In this document: positions 7,789 through 15,342 of the stretch, in pieces | Layout: every line of letters begins with the position of its first letter | Position numbering within the stretch: position 1 is the stretch's first letter | Assembly: GCF_000332355.1 (NCBI RefSeq) | Contig: NZ_KB235958.1 | Coordinates: 3,799,721-3,863,720 of the forward strand | Direction of reading: 5' to 3' | DNA: 64,000 nt | Source: Baaleninema simplex PCC 7105 | GTDB lineage: Bacteria > Cyanobacteriota > Cyanobacteriia > Cyanobacteriales > Geitlerinemataceae | The notes under the pieces: generated by a model | Database searches by the model: none | What the model was told of the DNA's origin: nothing | The model's input: only the letters and a program-made list of their open reading frames with translations | Position numbers and translations under genes: made by a program

Positions 7789-9095
7789 TATTCCGACTCT
7801 CCCACTACAGAAAGAGAAGCCAACCACTCCTTCGCTTTCCGTTTCTTTTGTTCCGTTCCAGGATGCTGCTTGACAAAACGTTCCAACAGTCCACGAGTCA
7901 TCAAATGTCCGACAGAACCCTGAGCAATTAACTCGGGATAGTCTGGAATATCCTGCAACCGAATTAACTGACTCGAACCATTTTCTGGACTTCGATAGCA
8001 AAATACAGTTTCGGGAACGGCTTCGTCTGGTAAAGCGTCGAGCAGTGCTGGATTGTGACTGCTAATTAAAACCCGCAAATCTCTTTTTTTGGCGATGTTA
8101 GAAATCCGCTCCAACAAATCAGCGGCTCGGCTCGGATGTACGCCGTTATCGATTTCTTCAATCACCACCAGGCTTTGTTCCGGTGCAGAAAGCATCGCCG
8201 CAGCAATCGAAAGTACGCGCAAGGTTCCATCTGAAAGTATCGAGGCGTCGTAGGTGGTTGATGTCCCCCCAAAGGTTTCAGTTAACTGTAACATCACTTC
8301 GTCGCGAGGGGTTTCGATAAAACTAATGTCTTCAATATCTTGTTCGGGGAGACTTTGAACGAAGTCTAATACAGACCTTTTTAACTCTGGATTTTGACAT
8401 AAATTATAGATGACGCCGGACAGATTTTCGCCATGTTCTTTGAGGACTTTATCGGCTTTATGACCATAGGCACGCATCGAACTCGGCTCGGGTTCGAGAA
8501 AGACAATACTACTTAACCAGCGAACATATTTTTCAGCGACTTTGGGAATAATCTGACGACTTTTAGGGTTTTCTTGACGAAAGCGTATTTCACTGAGAAG
8601 CTGTGTAAAAATTGCCATGTGGCTGCTACAAACGATGCTCGGTTTTTTGCCGCCTCTGGCGAAATTGTTATAGGTGACAAATACATCGCTTCCTGCTCCT
8701 TGAGGTGCACTGGTAATCTCGTAGAGAGGAACAGTTGAGGTGCGACTGGTGATTTTTTCTTTGGCGACGTGGAGAGCGCCATCTTCTCCGAGACTCAAAT
8801 CAATTGAAAAATCTTTCCATTCTGAATCTGTGGTTACACAAGAAATGCCAAAGGTTTTTGAGTTTCGATATCCCAGGTTCTCGACGCCGCCTCGGAAGAT
8901 AGTTTCATCGGGTTTATAAATTCCTCCTAAAAAGCTGAGTCTTTCTCCTTCAGCAATTTTTGCGAGGAGACGCAAGGCTTCAATGACGTTGCTTTTTTCC
9001 GAGGCATTCGCACCAATCAAAACGGTGAGCCGTCCGAGTTGTAACTTTCCCGATTGATAACTCTTGAAATTTCTTAATTCGATTTGAGTCAGCAT
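7788..9095 (-). CDS. AAA family (ABC/SMC-like) ATPase with altered Walker A
   Basis: 435 residues of the COG4637/AAA_21-type RecF-SMC-like ATPases. It begins with the classic MLTQIELRNFKSYQSG strand. Walker A at 28-35 reads GANASEKS: the glycine before the catalytic lysine is Glu (GAA for GGA). The signature LSDGT is at 287-291, Walker B LVVIEEID at 309-316, and a late SSHNPALLDALP stretch holds the switch histidine. Everything except the P-loop glycine is intact. The downstream PIN gene overlaps its stop by one base. Such ATPases commonly act as sensor or regulator of an attached nuclease in phage defence. The start ATG at 9095 begins the conserved first strand. Confidence 0.85.
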   Translation of the reverse strand: MLTQIELRNFKSYQSGKLQLGRLTVLIGANASEKSNVIEALRLLAKIAEGERLSFLGGIYKPDETIFRGGVENLGYRNSKTFGISCVTTDSEWKDFSIDLSLGEDGALHVAKEKITSRTSTVPLYEITSAPQGAGSDVFVTYNNFARGGKKPSIVCSSHMAIFTQLLSEIRFRQENPKSRQIIPKVAEKYVRWLSSIVFLEPEPSSMRAYGHKADKVLKEHGENLSGVIYNLCQNPELKRSVLDFVQSLPEQDIEDISFIETPRDEVMLQLTETFGGTSTTYDASILSDGTLRVLSIAAAMLSAPEQSLVVIEEIDNGVHPSRAADLLERISNIAKKRDLRVLISSHNPALLDALPDEAVPETVFCYRSPENGSSQLIRLQDIPDYPELIAQGSVGHLMTRGLLERFVKQHPGTEQKKRKAKEWLASLSVVGESE

Positions 9096-9307
9096 TAAAA
9101 ATACTCCGATCTATCTTTGCCAATTGAATCTAAATTCACCCAGCCCTTGGATGATTTTGTGAAATGCTTAAACGGGTGCATCTGAAAATTGAAAAATAGA
9201 TAAAAATGCGATTCTTCTTGTCTCGATCGAGGTAAATGTAAAAAGTTTTCTGGTTGTTTTGGACTTAGGGAAATAAACAGAGTTTATGAAAGTCTGAAAG
9301 CGTTGGC

Positions 9308-9335
9308 GTAGGGGCGAACGGCCGTTCGCCCCTAC
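9308..9335. repeat. 28-bp perfect palindrome
   Basis: The arm GTAGGGGCGAACGG is followed directly by its exact complement, giving a 28-bp perfect palindrome. This is a well-known type of dispersed palindromic repeat in cyanobacterial genomes, and similar GTAGGGGCGAACGGCCGTTC units occur in many strains. It lies in the 9096-9514 gap between the AAA gene and cbiD. It could act as a bidirectional transcription barrier or a substrate for a REP-type transposase. Nothing else was recognised in that gap. Confidence 0.8.
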
Positions 9336-9514
9336 AATGGTCTTGGTATTATAGACAACCCAATTACACCGCAATTCCAAGAGAACCAGTCTTCTTATCT
9401 TGTTAATTTTCGTCTTATTCTGTACAAAATCTGAATAGGGATTGAGGGTTGGCAAGTCACAATTTGCGACAACATCTCTACTCTATTTTAAACCAATTGT
9501 CAAGAGGAAAACGA

Positions 9515-10672
9515 ATGGCTCGATCGGGGTACACACTTCCAGTCTTTGCGGTGGCGGCGGCGAAAGCGGCTCTGACTCATCTGCTCGAACAACCGCCGAC
9601 TCTGGAAACGGCGACGGAAAAACCCGTTCGCGCACCTTCTCCATCTCAACTCAATTTACAAACCACGATCGCTCTCGATCCCGGTGAAGCCACGATCGCC
9701 ATCCAACAAGTCGCCACCCTCGATCGCACCACCGCTCTCGCCATCTGTCTCAGCGATCCTGGCGACAACCTCGATTTAACCCGCAATACCCCAGTTTGGG
9801 CTTGGGTTCAACGGGTCGAACGTAATAATATAGATTCAGAAAACAACCTAATTCTCGAAGCCGGTGAAGGGTTAGGACGCACCGCCACTGGAGAACCCGC
9901 ATTCTACGCCTACGCTCGTCGGTTGTTCGATCGCAACCTGCGTCCGCTGATTCCCCCTCGACATCAAGTCACAGTCCGGGTTATTTTGCCAGAAGGTCGT
10001 CGACTGGCTCAACAAACCTCTAACGCCGCGTTCGGAATTCTCGACGGTTTGGCACTTCTGGGAACTAGCGGGATTTCTCAACCGCACTCGGCGACGGAAC
10101 AGTTAGAAGACTATCGATCGCACCTTCAAACCGCTATCCAAGACACGCCACATTTAGTATTTTGCATCGGACATAACGGACAGCGCACCGCTCGCCGTCT
10201 GGGAATTGACGATCGCCACATCGTCCAAACGGGAAACTGGATGGGAGCCATGCTCGTCGAAGCGGGGTTGCGCGGGGCGGAATCTGTGTTATTGCTGGGC
10301 TATCAAGGTAAATTGATTAAACTGGCGGGTGGCATTTTCAACACCTCCAGTCACGTCGCAGATGCCAAACTCCCCATTTTGGCGGCGGCGATCGCTCAGG
10401 TGGAGGTCAATTCAACGGAGACTGAGGGCGATCGCCTCTCTCTCATCCAAACCGTTCTCAACGCACCCACCGCCGAAGTCGCCCATCAACAGCTCGTTTC
10501 CGCCGGTCTTGCCGAACCTGTCTTTACCCGGTTAGCCCGTCAAGTCAGTACTCGCGCCCGAGCTTACATTCAAAAATATGCCACAGTGGATGTCAAGATG
10601 GGAACCGTTCTGTGCGATCGCCAAGGAAACGTTATCGCTCAAGATAGATCGTTAGGGAACAGTGAACAGTGA
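9515..10672 (+). CDS. cbiD: Cobalt-precorrin-5B C1-methyltransferase
   Basis: 385 residues from the ATG at 9515, preceded by AAGAGGA at good spacing; an upstream in-frame ATG at 9449 lacks this and precedes the conserved start. Family landmarks are SGYTLPVFAVAAAKAAL, the TLPEGR-like VILPEGRRLA, FGILDGLALLGTSGI and IGHNGQRTARRLG. CbiD transfers a methyl group from SAM to C1 during ring contraction on the anaerobic (early-cobalt) route. The last residues (LGNSEQ) and the stop codon are encoded by a short tandem repeat tract, so the C-terminus could vary between strains. It converges with cobH. Confidence 0.93.
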   Translation: MARSGYTLPVFAVAAAKAALTHLLEQPPTLETATEKPVRAPSPSQLNLQTTIALDPGEATIAIQQVATLDRTTALAICLSDPGDNLDLTRNTPVWAWVQRVERNNIDSENNLILEAGEGLGRTATGEPAFYAYARRLFDRNLRPLIPPRHQVTVRVILPEGRRLAQQTSNAAFGILDGLALLGTSGISQPHSATEQLEDYRSHLQTAIQDTPHLVFCIGHNGQRTARRLGIDDRHIVQTGNWMGAMLVEAGLRGAESVLLLGYQGKLIKLAGGIFNTSSHVADAKLPILAAAIAQVEVNSTETEGDRLSLIQTVLNAPTAEVAHQQLVSAGLAEPVFTRLARQVSTRARAYIQKYATVDVKMGTVLCDRQGNVIAQDRSLGNSEQ

Positions 10673-10697
10673 GCAGTGAACAGTGAGCAGTGAGCAG
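10658..10697. repeat. Heptamer tandem repeat (GAACAGT/GAGCAGT)
   Basis: About five copies of a 7-bp unit alternating GAACAGT and GAGCAGT span the end of cbiD and the intergenic gap before cobH. Short tandemly repeated heptamers are typical of cyanobacterial intergenic DNA. The tract supplies the cbiD stop codon (TGA at 10670-10672). Confidence 0.8.
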
Positions 10698-10712
10698 GGA
10701 AGAAATTGTCAA

Positions 10713-11312
10713 TTATAAATAAGCTAGAGCGTTGACGATCGCCGAAGCTACCGCCGAACCTCCTTTTCGTCCCCGTACCTGAATTTGAGGAACCTCCACC
10801 GCAGCTAACGCCTGTTTCGCCTCTTCCACCGCCACAAACCCAACCGGAACCCCCACCACGAGAGAGGGTCGAACGTTTCCCAAGTGAATCTGTTCGACTA
10901 ACGCCAGTAACGCCGTGGGTGCGTTCCCGATGACAAAGATTCCTGTGGGATAATGCTGAGTTAAGGTTAACAGTCCGGCGGCGGTGCGAGTGGTTTCCAG
11001 GTTGGGAGTCTCGGCGTCTGGGGCATAATCTAAGGCACAAGGGATCTGACTGTATCCCAAGGCTTTCAGCGTACTCGAAATGCCCATTTGCACCATGCGG
11101 ACATCGACAATTACCGGATTCTGAGCTTGTAACGCCGCCACTCCCGCCGCGATCGCTCCCGAACTGAACTCGAACAAGTCCAGTAACTCGAAATCAGCCG
11201 TGGCGTGGATCGCCCGTCGAATGACAGCGTATTCTTGAGGAGGTCGGGTGTGAGTGCCGATTTCTCGATCGATAATATCAAAGCTTTCGGCGGTGATGGG
11301 ATGGATTTGCAT
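10713..11312 (-). CDS. cobH: Precorrin-8X / cobalt-precorrin-8 methylmutase
   Basis: 199 residues, normal length. CobH/CbiC moves the C11 methyl group to C12, giving hydrogenobyrinic or cobyrinic acid. Family features are HPITAESFDIIDREIG at the N-terminus with RRAIHATADFE (catalytic histidine region), VDVRMVQMGIS, VIGNAPTALLAL and the C-terminal RGRKGGSAVASAIVNAL. It is transcribed leftward in a three-gene run, downstream of cbiB and cobC, with 15 bases between it and cobC. Also called cbiC. Confidence 0.94.
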   Translation of the reverse strand: MQIHPITAESFDIIDREIGTHTRPPQEYAVIRRAIHATADFELLDLFEFSSGAIAAGVAALQAQNPVIVDVRMVQMGISSTLKALGYSQIPCALDYAPDAETPNLETTRTAAGLLTLTQHYPTGIFVIGNAPTALLALVEQIHLGNVRPSLVVGVPVGFVAVEEAKQALAAVEVPQIQVRGRKGGSAVASAIVNALAYL

Positions 11313-11327
11313 CGGGTGAATCGGGTC

Positions 11328-12449
11328 TTATTTCTGGAGAATTTGCTCGAGACTGGTGAGGAGTCGCTCGTTTTCGGCGGGAAGGCGAACGGCGATGCGG
11401 AAGTAGCGATCGCCTAATTCTGGGAAACTGAGACAGTCTCGGATGAGAACTTGCTGAGATTTCAGTAAATCCCGTTGAAGTTGGGAACTGGGAACCTCTG
11501 TTTCGACTAAAATGAAATTCGCCGCACTGGGACGGGGAGTCAATCCCGGTAACGTCTGCAATCCTTCCATTAAAGCCGTTCGGGTGGGAGAAAGCCAGTC
11601 CCAAGTTTGTTGTTGAAACCCGCGATCTTGAAGCGCTGCGATCGCCGCCACTTCTGCCAGTATATTGACGGGCCAGGGATCGCGCCACTGTTGCCAGCGT
11701 CGGAGATAATCGGGACGAGCGATCGCATACCCCAACCGCAAACCGGGGAGACTGTAAAATTTGGTGAGCGATCGCAACACGACGAGATTGGGAAAGTCTA
11801 AAATCAAATCCAACAGGCTTTGCTGGAGATCGAGCGGTAAAAAGTCCATAAAGGCTTCGTCCACCACCACCAACGCAAACTGTTCGAGATAGGGTAACAG
11901 CACCTCGCGAGGGGTGAGGGTTCCCGTGGGATTGTGGGGATTGTTCAGCAGCAGTCCGCAGGATTTCCGTGGCGGCGAACTGGGAAATTCGATCGCTCTT
12001 TGCGGTGACGGGGTTTTCAAATCCATCGGTTGCGCGACTACCTTGGCGTTAAAAGCAGCGAGCGATCGATGGTAGTCTGCAAAGGCGGGTGTCACCAAAT
12101 AAACGGTATCGAGTCGAGCTAGTTCTCGTCCGATCCAAGTCAGTAACTCAGCGGCTCCATTTCCCGGTAAAATCCAGTCAGCGGGTAAGTTGTGAAAATC
12201 GCTCAGTGCTGCACGCAGGCGATCGTAACTGGGATCGGGATAGGCGGTGAGGCGATCGAGATGGGTAGAAATCGCCGTCAGCACCGATTGAGGCGGTCCC
12301 AAAGGATTGATACTCGCCGAAAAGTCTAAAATGTCCTCCGGCTTGCAATTGGCGTATTGCGCGGCCCAATTGCGGTTTCCGCCGTGGGTGGGACGGGATG
12401 CGTTGGCGGGAGTGCGATCGCGATCGGGGAATTTGGAAGAAGCAGTCAT
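11328..12449 (-). CDS. cobC: Threonine-phosphate decarboxylase / class I-II aminotransferase (CobC/CobD type)
   Basis: 373 residues. PLP-dependent fold I enzyme: substrate-side motif LPGNGAAELLTWI, LLLNNPHNPTGT, VVVDEAFMDF and the Schiff-base lysine Lys230 in RSLTKFYSLPGLRLGYA. In the cobalamin context this family makes (R)-1-amino-2-propanol phosphate from threonine phosphate, the linker used by CbiB, whose gene lies 21 bases upstream. It resembles histidinol-phosphate aminotransferase in sequence; the location between cbiB and cobH supports the cobalamin role. Naming follows the cyanobacterial cobC convention (Salmonella cobD). Confidence 0.88.
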   Translation of the reverse strand: MTASSKFPDRDRTPANASRPTHGGNRNWAAQYANCKPEDILDFSASINPLGPPQSVLTAISTHLDRLTAYPDPSYDRLRAALSDFHNLPADWILPGNGAAELLTWIGRELARLDTVYLVTPAFADYHRSLAAFNAKVVAQPMDLKTPSPQRAIEFPSSPPRKSCGLLLNNPHNPTGTLTPREVLLPYLEQFALVVVDEAFMDFLPLDLQQSLLDLILDFPNLVVLRSLTKFYSLPGLRLGYAIARPDYLRRWQQWRDPWPVNILAEVAAIAALQDRGFQQQTWDWLSPTRTALMEGLQTLPGLTPRPSAANFILVETEVPSSQLQRDLLKSQQVLIRDCLSFPELGDRYFRIAVRLPAENERLLTSLEQILQK

Positions 12450-12470
12450 GCTTTTAAAAGTATCAGATCC

Positions 12471-13472
12471 TTAAGTCGTCGCAGTTCCCAAAGTCAGAAG
12501 TAACACAACACCGACACTCAGCCAAAGCAAAAAACAGATGCGATCGAGCGTCAAAGCCTCCCGAACCACCTCGGGTGTAATCGGACGCAGCGAATCCCCC
12601 ATCAGCGGCTTAACTTTAACCACTCCCCGATAAACGTTCTTTCCCCCAACCCGAACTCCCAAACTCGCCGCATACGCGCATTCACTCCAACCGGAGTTGG
12701 GACTAGGATCGGCGGCGGCGTCTCGCTGACAGAGTTGTATGACTCTGCGAGGATGTCGAGACAGAAGAGCCAGCGTCAACACCGTGAGACGACAGGGAAG
12801 CCAAGTCAATCCATCTTCGAGTTTGGCACTACTCCAACCGAGATGAGTATAAGGTGCTTCTCGATAGCCCACCATCGAGTCTAAGGTACTGGCGGCTTTG
12901 TACGCCAGCGCCAGAGACGCACTCCCCAACGGTGTCGCCGCTCCGATTAAACCATAGAATAACGGCCCCATAACTCCATCTACTGCATTCTCAGCGACGG
13001 TTTCAAACACTGCGCGAAGAACTTCCGATCGCTCCAAATCCTGAGTATCGCGGCCGACATAACGACTGAGGCGATCGCGAGCCTCGGGTAAATCGCCTTG
13101 CATCACCGGGACGAGGACATCTTCCGCCGCATCGCGCAAACTGCGTCCGGCCAAACAGGACGCCAGTAAAATCGCGTCCAAACCGACACCCAACCAAGGA
13201 TCGATCCGACGCGCGAGGGTGACGAGACCCCATCCCAGCGCACCACTTCCCACAACTAGAATAACCGTCAGCAGAACTCCCGCCAATTTCATGGCGATCG
13301 CCGACTCGGTGACTGACTTATTCGCCTTAAACACCCAATCCGTATACCGACGAATCAACCAACCCATCCCCTGTACGGGATGCGGCCAGTTCCAAGGATC
13401 GCCGACCCAAAAATCGAGTATCGCCGCCACAACAGGAGCGATCGCCGCATATCCGTCAGTCCACTCAGTCAT
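12471..13472 (-). CDS. cbiB: Adenosylcobinamide-phosphate synthase
   Basis: 333 residues, polytopic membrane protein of the CbiB/CobD family. It attaches aminopropanol (phosphate) to the propionate side chain of adenosylcobyric acid. Landmarks are LDFWVGDPWNWPHPVQGMGW at the start, ARDRLSRYVGRDTQDL, VAENAVDGVMGPLFY, YKAASTLDSMVGYREAPY and a closing membrane helix LLWLSVGVVLLLTLG. It is divergent from cobQ, with 54 bases between the two start codons, so their promoters must overlap there. First gene of the leftward cbiB-cobC-cobH run. Confidence 0.93.
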   Translation of the reverse strand: MTEWTDGYAAIAPVVAAILDFWVGDPWNWPHPVQGMGWLIRRYTDWVFKANKSVTESAIAMKLAGVLLTVILVVGSGALGWGLVTLARRIDPWLGVGLDAILLASCLAGRSLRDAAEDVLVPVMQGDLPEARDRLSRYVGRDTQDLERSEVLRAVFETVAENAVDGVMGPLFYGLIGAATPLGSASLALAYKAASTLDSMVGYREAPYTHLGWSSAKLEDGLTWLPCRLTVLTLALLSRHPRRVIQLCQRDAAADPSPNSGWSECAYAASLGVRVGGKNVYRGVVKVKPLMGDSLRPITPEVVREALTLDRICFLLWLSVGVVLLLTLGTATT

Positions 13473-13526
13473 CTCGCCAGGTCAGATAAGATGAAATGTT
13501 TTGAGAACAAGGTCAAGATCGACACC

Positions 13527-15017
13527 ATGAAAGCACTCTCGATTTTAGGAACATCTTCCAACGCTGGCAAAAGTTGGCTCGTCACTGCATTCGGGGCCTG
13601 GTTGCGTCGCCAAGGGGTTAACGTCGCGCCTTTCAAAGCGCAAAATATGTCCAATAACTCCTATGTCACCCTAGAAGGCGGCGAAATCGGTCGCGCTCAG
13701 GCGGTTCAGGCGGCAGCCTGTGGCGTGCGTCCGATCGCACAGCATAACCCCGTTCTACTCAAGCCTTCGGGAAACGGCACATCTCAACTCGTGTTACTCG
13801 GAGAACCCCAACAGCATCTGCAAGCGAAAGACTACTATCAACATATCGATCGCATTTGGCAGGTGGTGGCGCAAACCCTCGACGATTGGCGCGATCGCTG
13901 CGATGTCTTGTTACTCGAAGGTGCGGGAAGTCCCGTTGAGTTAAATTTAATGCACCGGGACATCGTGAATCTGCGTCCGATTCAATATCTCAACGGACGT
14001 TGGCTGCTGGTGGGAGACATCGAACGCGGGGGCGTTTTTGCTCAAATCGTCGGAACTCACACCCTCATCCCCGACGCCGCCAAACCTCTGGGATTGGGAT
14101 TTATCGTCAATAAATTTCGCGGCGATCTCAGTTTATTTGAAACGGCGGGTCAATATTTCGATCGCCATTTACCTAACTTTCCCTACCTCGGCACGTTGCC
14201 CTACCGTCAAACCCTGCAACCGGAAAGTGAAGACAGTTTGTGTCGAGAAGCGGAAGAATCCGGCAGCGGCGCGAAATTTGCTTGGATTCGCTTTCCTCAC
14301 CTGTCGAATTCTCAAGATAGCCAACCCTGGCAGCTCGATCGCGGCATTCGCACCTGTTGGGTAACGACCCCAGACACCCTCGCCGACGCTCGAGCCATTA
14401 TTCTGCCAGGTAGTAAAAATACAATTCAAGATCTGAATTGGTTGCGAGAAACAGGCTTAGCCGACGCAATTCACAGCGCAGCGAAGCGAGGCGTTCCTAT
14501 CGTGGGAATTTGCGGCGGCTATCAGATTTTAGGGCGAAAACTCTCCGATTTAGACGGATATGCGGGAATAGCGGGTGATGTAAAAGGGTTAGATTTGTTA
14601 CCCATTGCCACGCAATTCGCCCCTCGTAAAGAAGTCCGTCAAGTCAGAGCGATCGCCGATAATGAAACCTGGCAAGCCTACGAGATTCACATGGGACAAA
14701 CCCAACAACTCGCCTCAAATCCCAACGTTGCAGTCGAACCCCTTCTCAACATCGAAGTGGGAGGAAACAAGCGATCGGAAGGTCTCCAATCTCGCAGCGA
14801 CGCCAACTCAGGACAGGTGTGGGGAACCTATCTCCACGGTTTGTTTGAATCGACCGCGATGCGTCAAAGGTTAGCACGACTGGCGCGGGTTGAGAAGTAC
14901 GAACCGGGGGCGATTCCCTGGCCAGTTCACCAAGCCTCCCTGTACGATCGCATGGCGGATGTTCTCGAGGAGTATTGTGACTTAGACCCGATTCGCGCTT
15001 GGATCGGACTGAGCTAA
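13527..15017 (+). CDS. cobQ: Cobyric acid synthase (glutamine-hydrolysing)
   Basis: 496 residues from the ATG at 13527, which opens the conserved LSILGTSSNAGKSWLV strand; upstream in-frame ATGs at 13491 and 13380 lack family similarity and the latter overlaps cbiB. The N-terminal half is a dethiobiotin-synthetase-like ATPase (GTSSNAGKS, FKAQNMSNNSYVT, LLLEGAGSP). The C-terminal half is a triad glutamine amidotransferase with the nucleophile Cys in VGICGGYQILG and the closing His in WGTYLHGLFE. It amidates four side chains of adenosylcobyrinic acid a,c-diamide. A cobalamin riboswitch lies just downstream and controls the following genes rather than this one. Confidence 0.94.
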   Translation: MKALSILGTSSNAGKSWLVTAFGAWLRRQGVNVAPFKAQNMSNNSYVTLEGGEIGRAQAVQAAACGVRPIAQHNPVLLKPSGNGTSQLVLLGEPQQHLQAKDYYQHIDRIWQVVAQTLDDWRDRCDVLLLEGAGSPVELNLMHRDIVNLRPIQYLNGRWLLVGDIERGGVFAQIVGTHTLIPDAAKPLGLGFIVNKFRGDLSLFETAGQYFDRHLPNFPYLGTLPYRQTLQPESEDSLCREAEESGSGAKFAWIRFPHLSNSQDSQPWQLDRGIRTCWVTTPDTLADARAIILPGSKNTIQDLNWLRETGLADAIHSAAKRGVPIVGICGGYQILGRKLSDLDGYAGIAGDVKGLDLLPIATQFAPRKEVRQVRAIADNETWQAYEIHMGQTQQLASNPNVAVEPLLNIEVGGNKRSEGLQSRSDANSGQVWGTYLHGLFESTAMRQRLARLARVEKYEPGAIPWPVHQASLYDRMADVLEEYCDLDPIRAWIGLS

Positions 15018-15044
15018 AGTGTGGTAGCATTTTGAGAATTATGG

Positions 15045-15175
15045 CTCTGATGGAGGTCAGCCATCAGACGTAAGGGGGAAAGATCGGTGAAAATCCGGCA
15101 CTGTCCCGCAGCTGTGAAGGAGTCAAACCGCTGTTACGGCGTTTCTCCCAGTCAGAACGCCCGCCATAATGTGGG
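15045..15175 (+). promoter_or_regulatory. Cobalamin (B12) riboswitch
   Basis: The conserved core GGTGAAAATCCGGCACTG, then TCCCGCAGCTGTGAAGG, runs from 15086 to 15120. A B12 box AGTCAGAACGCCCGCC follows at about 15150-15165, where the consensus is AGYCMGGAGACCNGCC. A hairpin CTGATGG-CCATCAG precedes the core. It lies on the plus strand, about 170 bases ahead of cobW, so adenosylcobalamin binding should repress cobW and, if co-transcribed, cobN and cobO. An AAACTGC/GCAGTTT hairpin at about 15242-15271 lies between the aptamer and cobW and could be part of the expression platform, but has no clear T-run. Confidence 0.93.
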
Positions 15176-15342
15176 GAGCGATCGAGTTCCAAAATTGACG
15201 ATAGACAACGGACAATTTATCAAAAGTTGACAATCAAAAAAAACTGCAATTTCTTCACAAAAAAGCAGTTTCAAAAAAACAAAAATTGTCAATCATAAAC
15301 TGTCCATTAACAACTTATCTGCGAGGTACAGATAACGCGATT

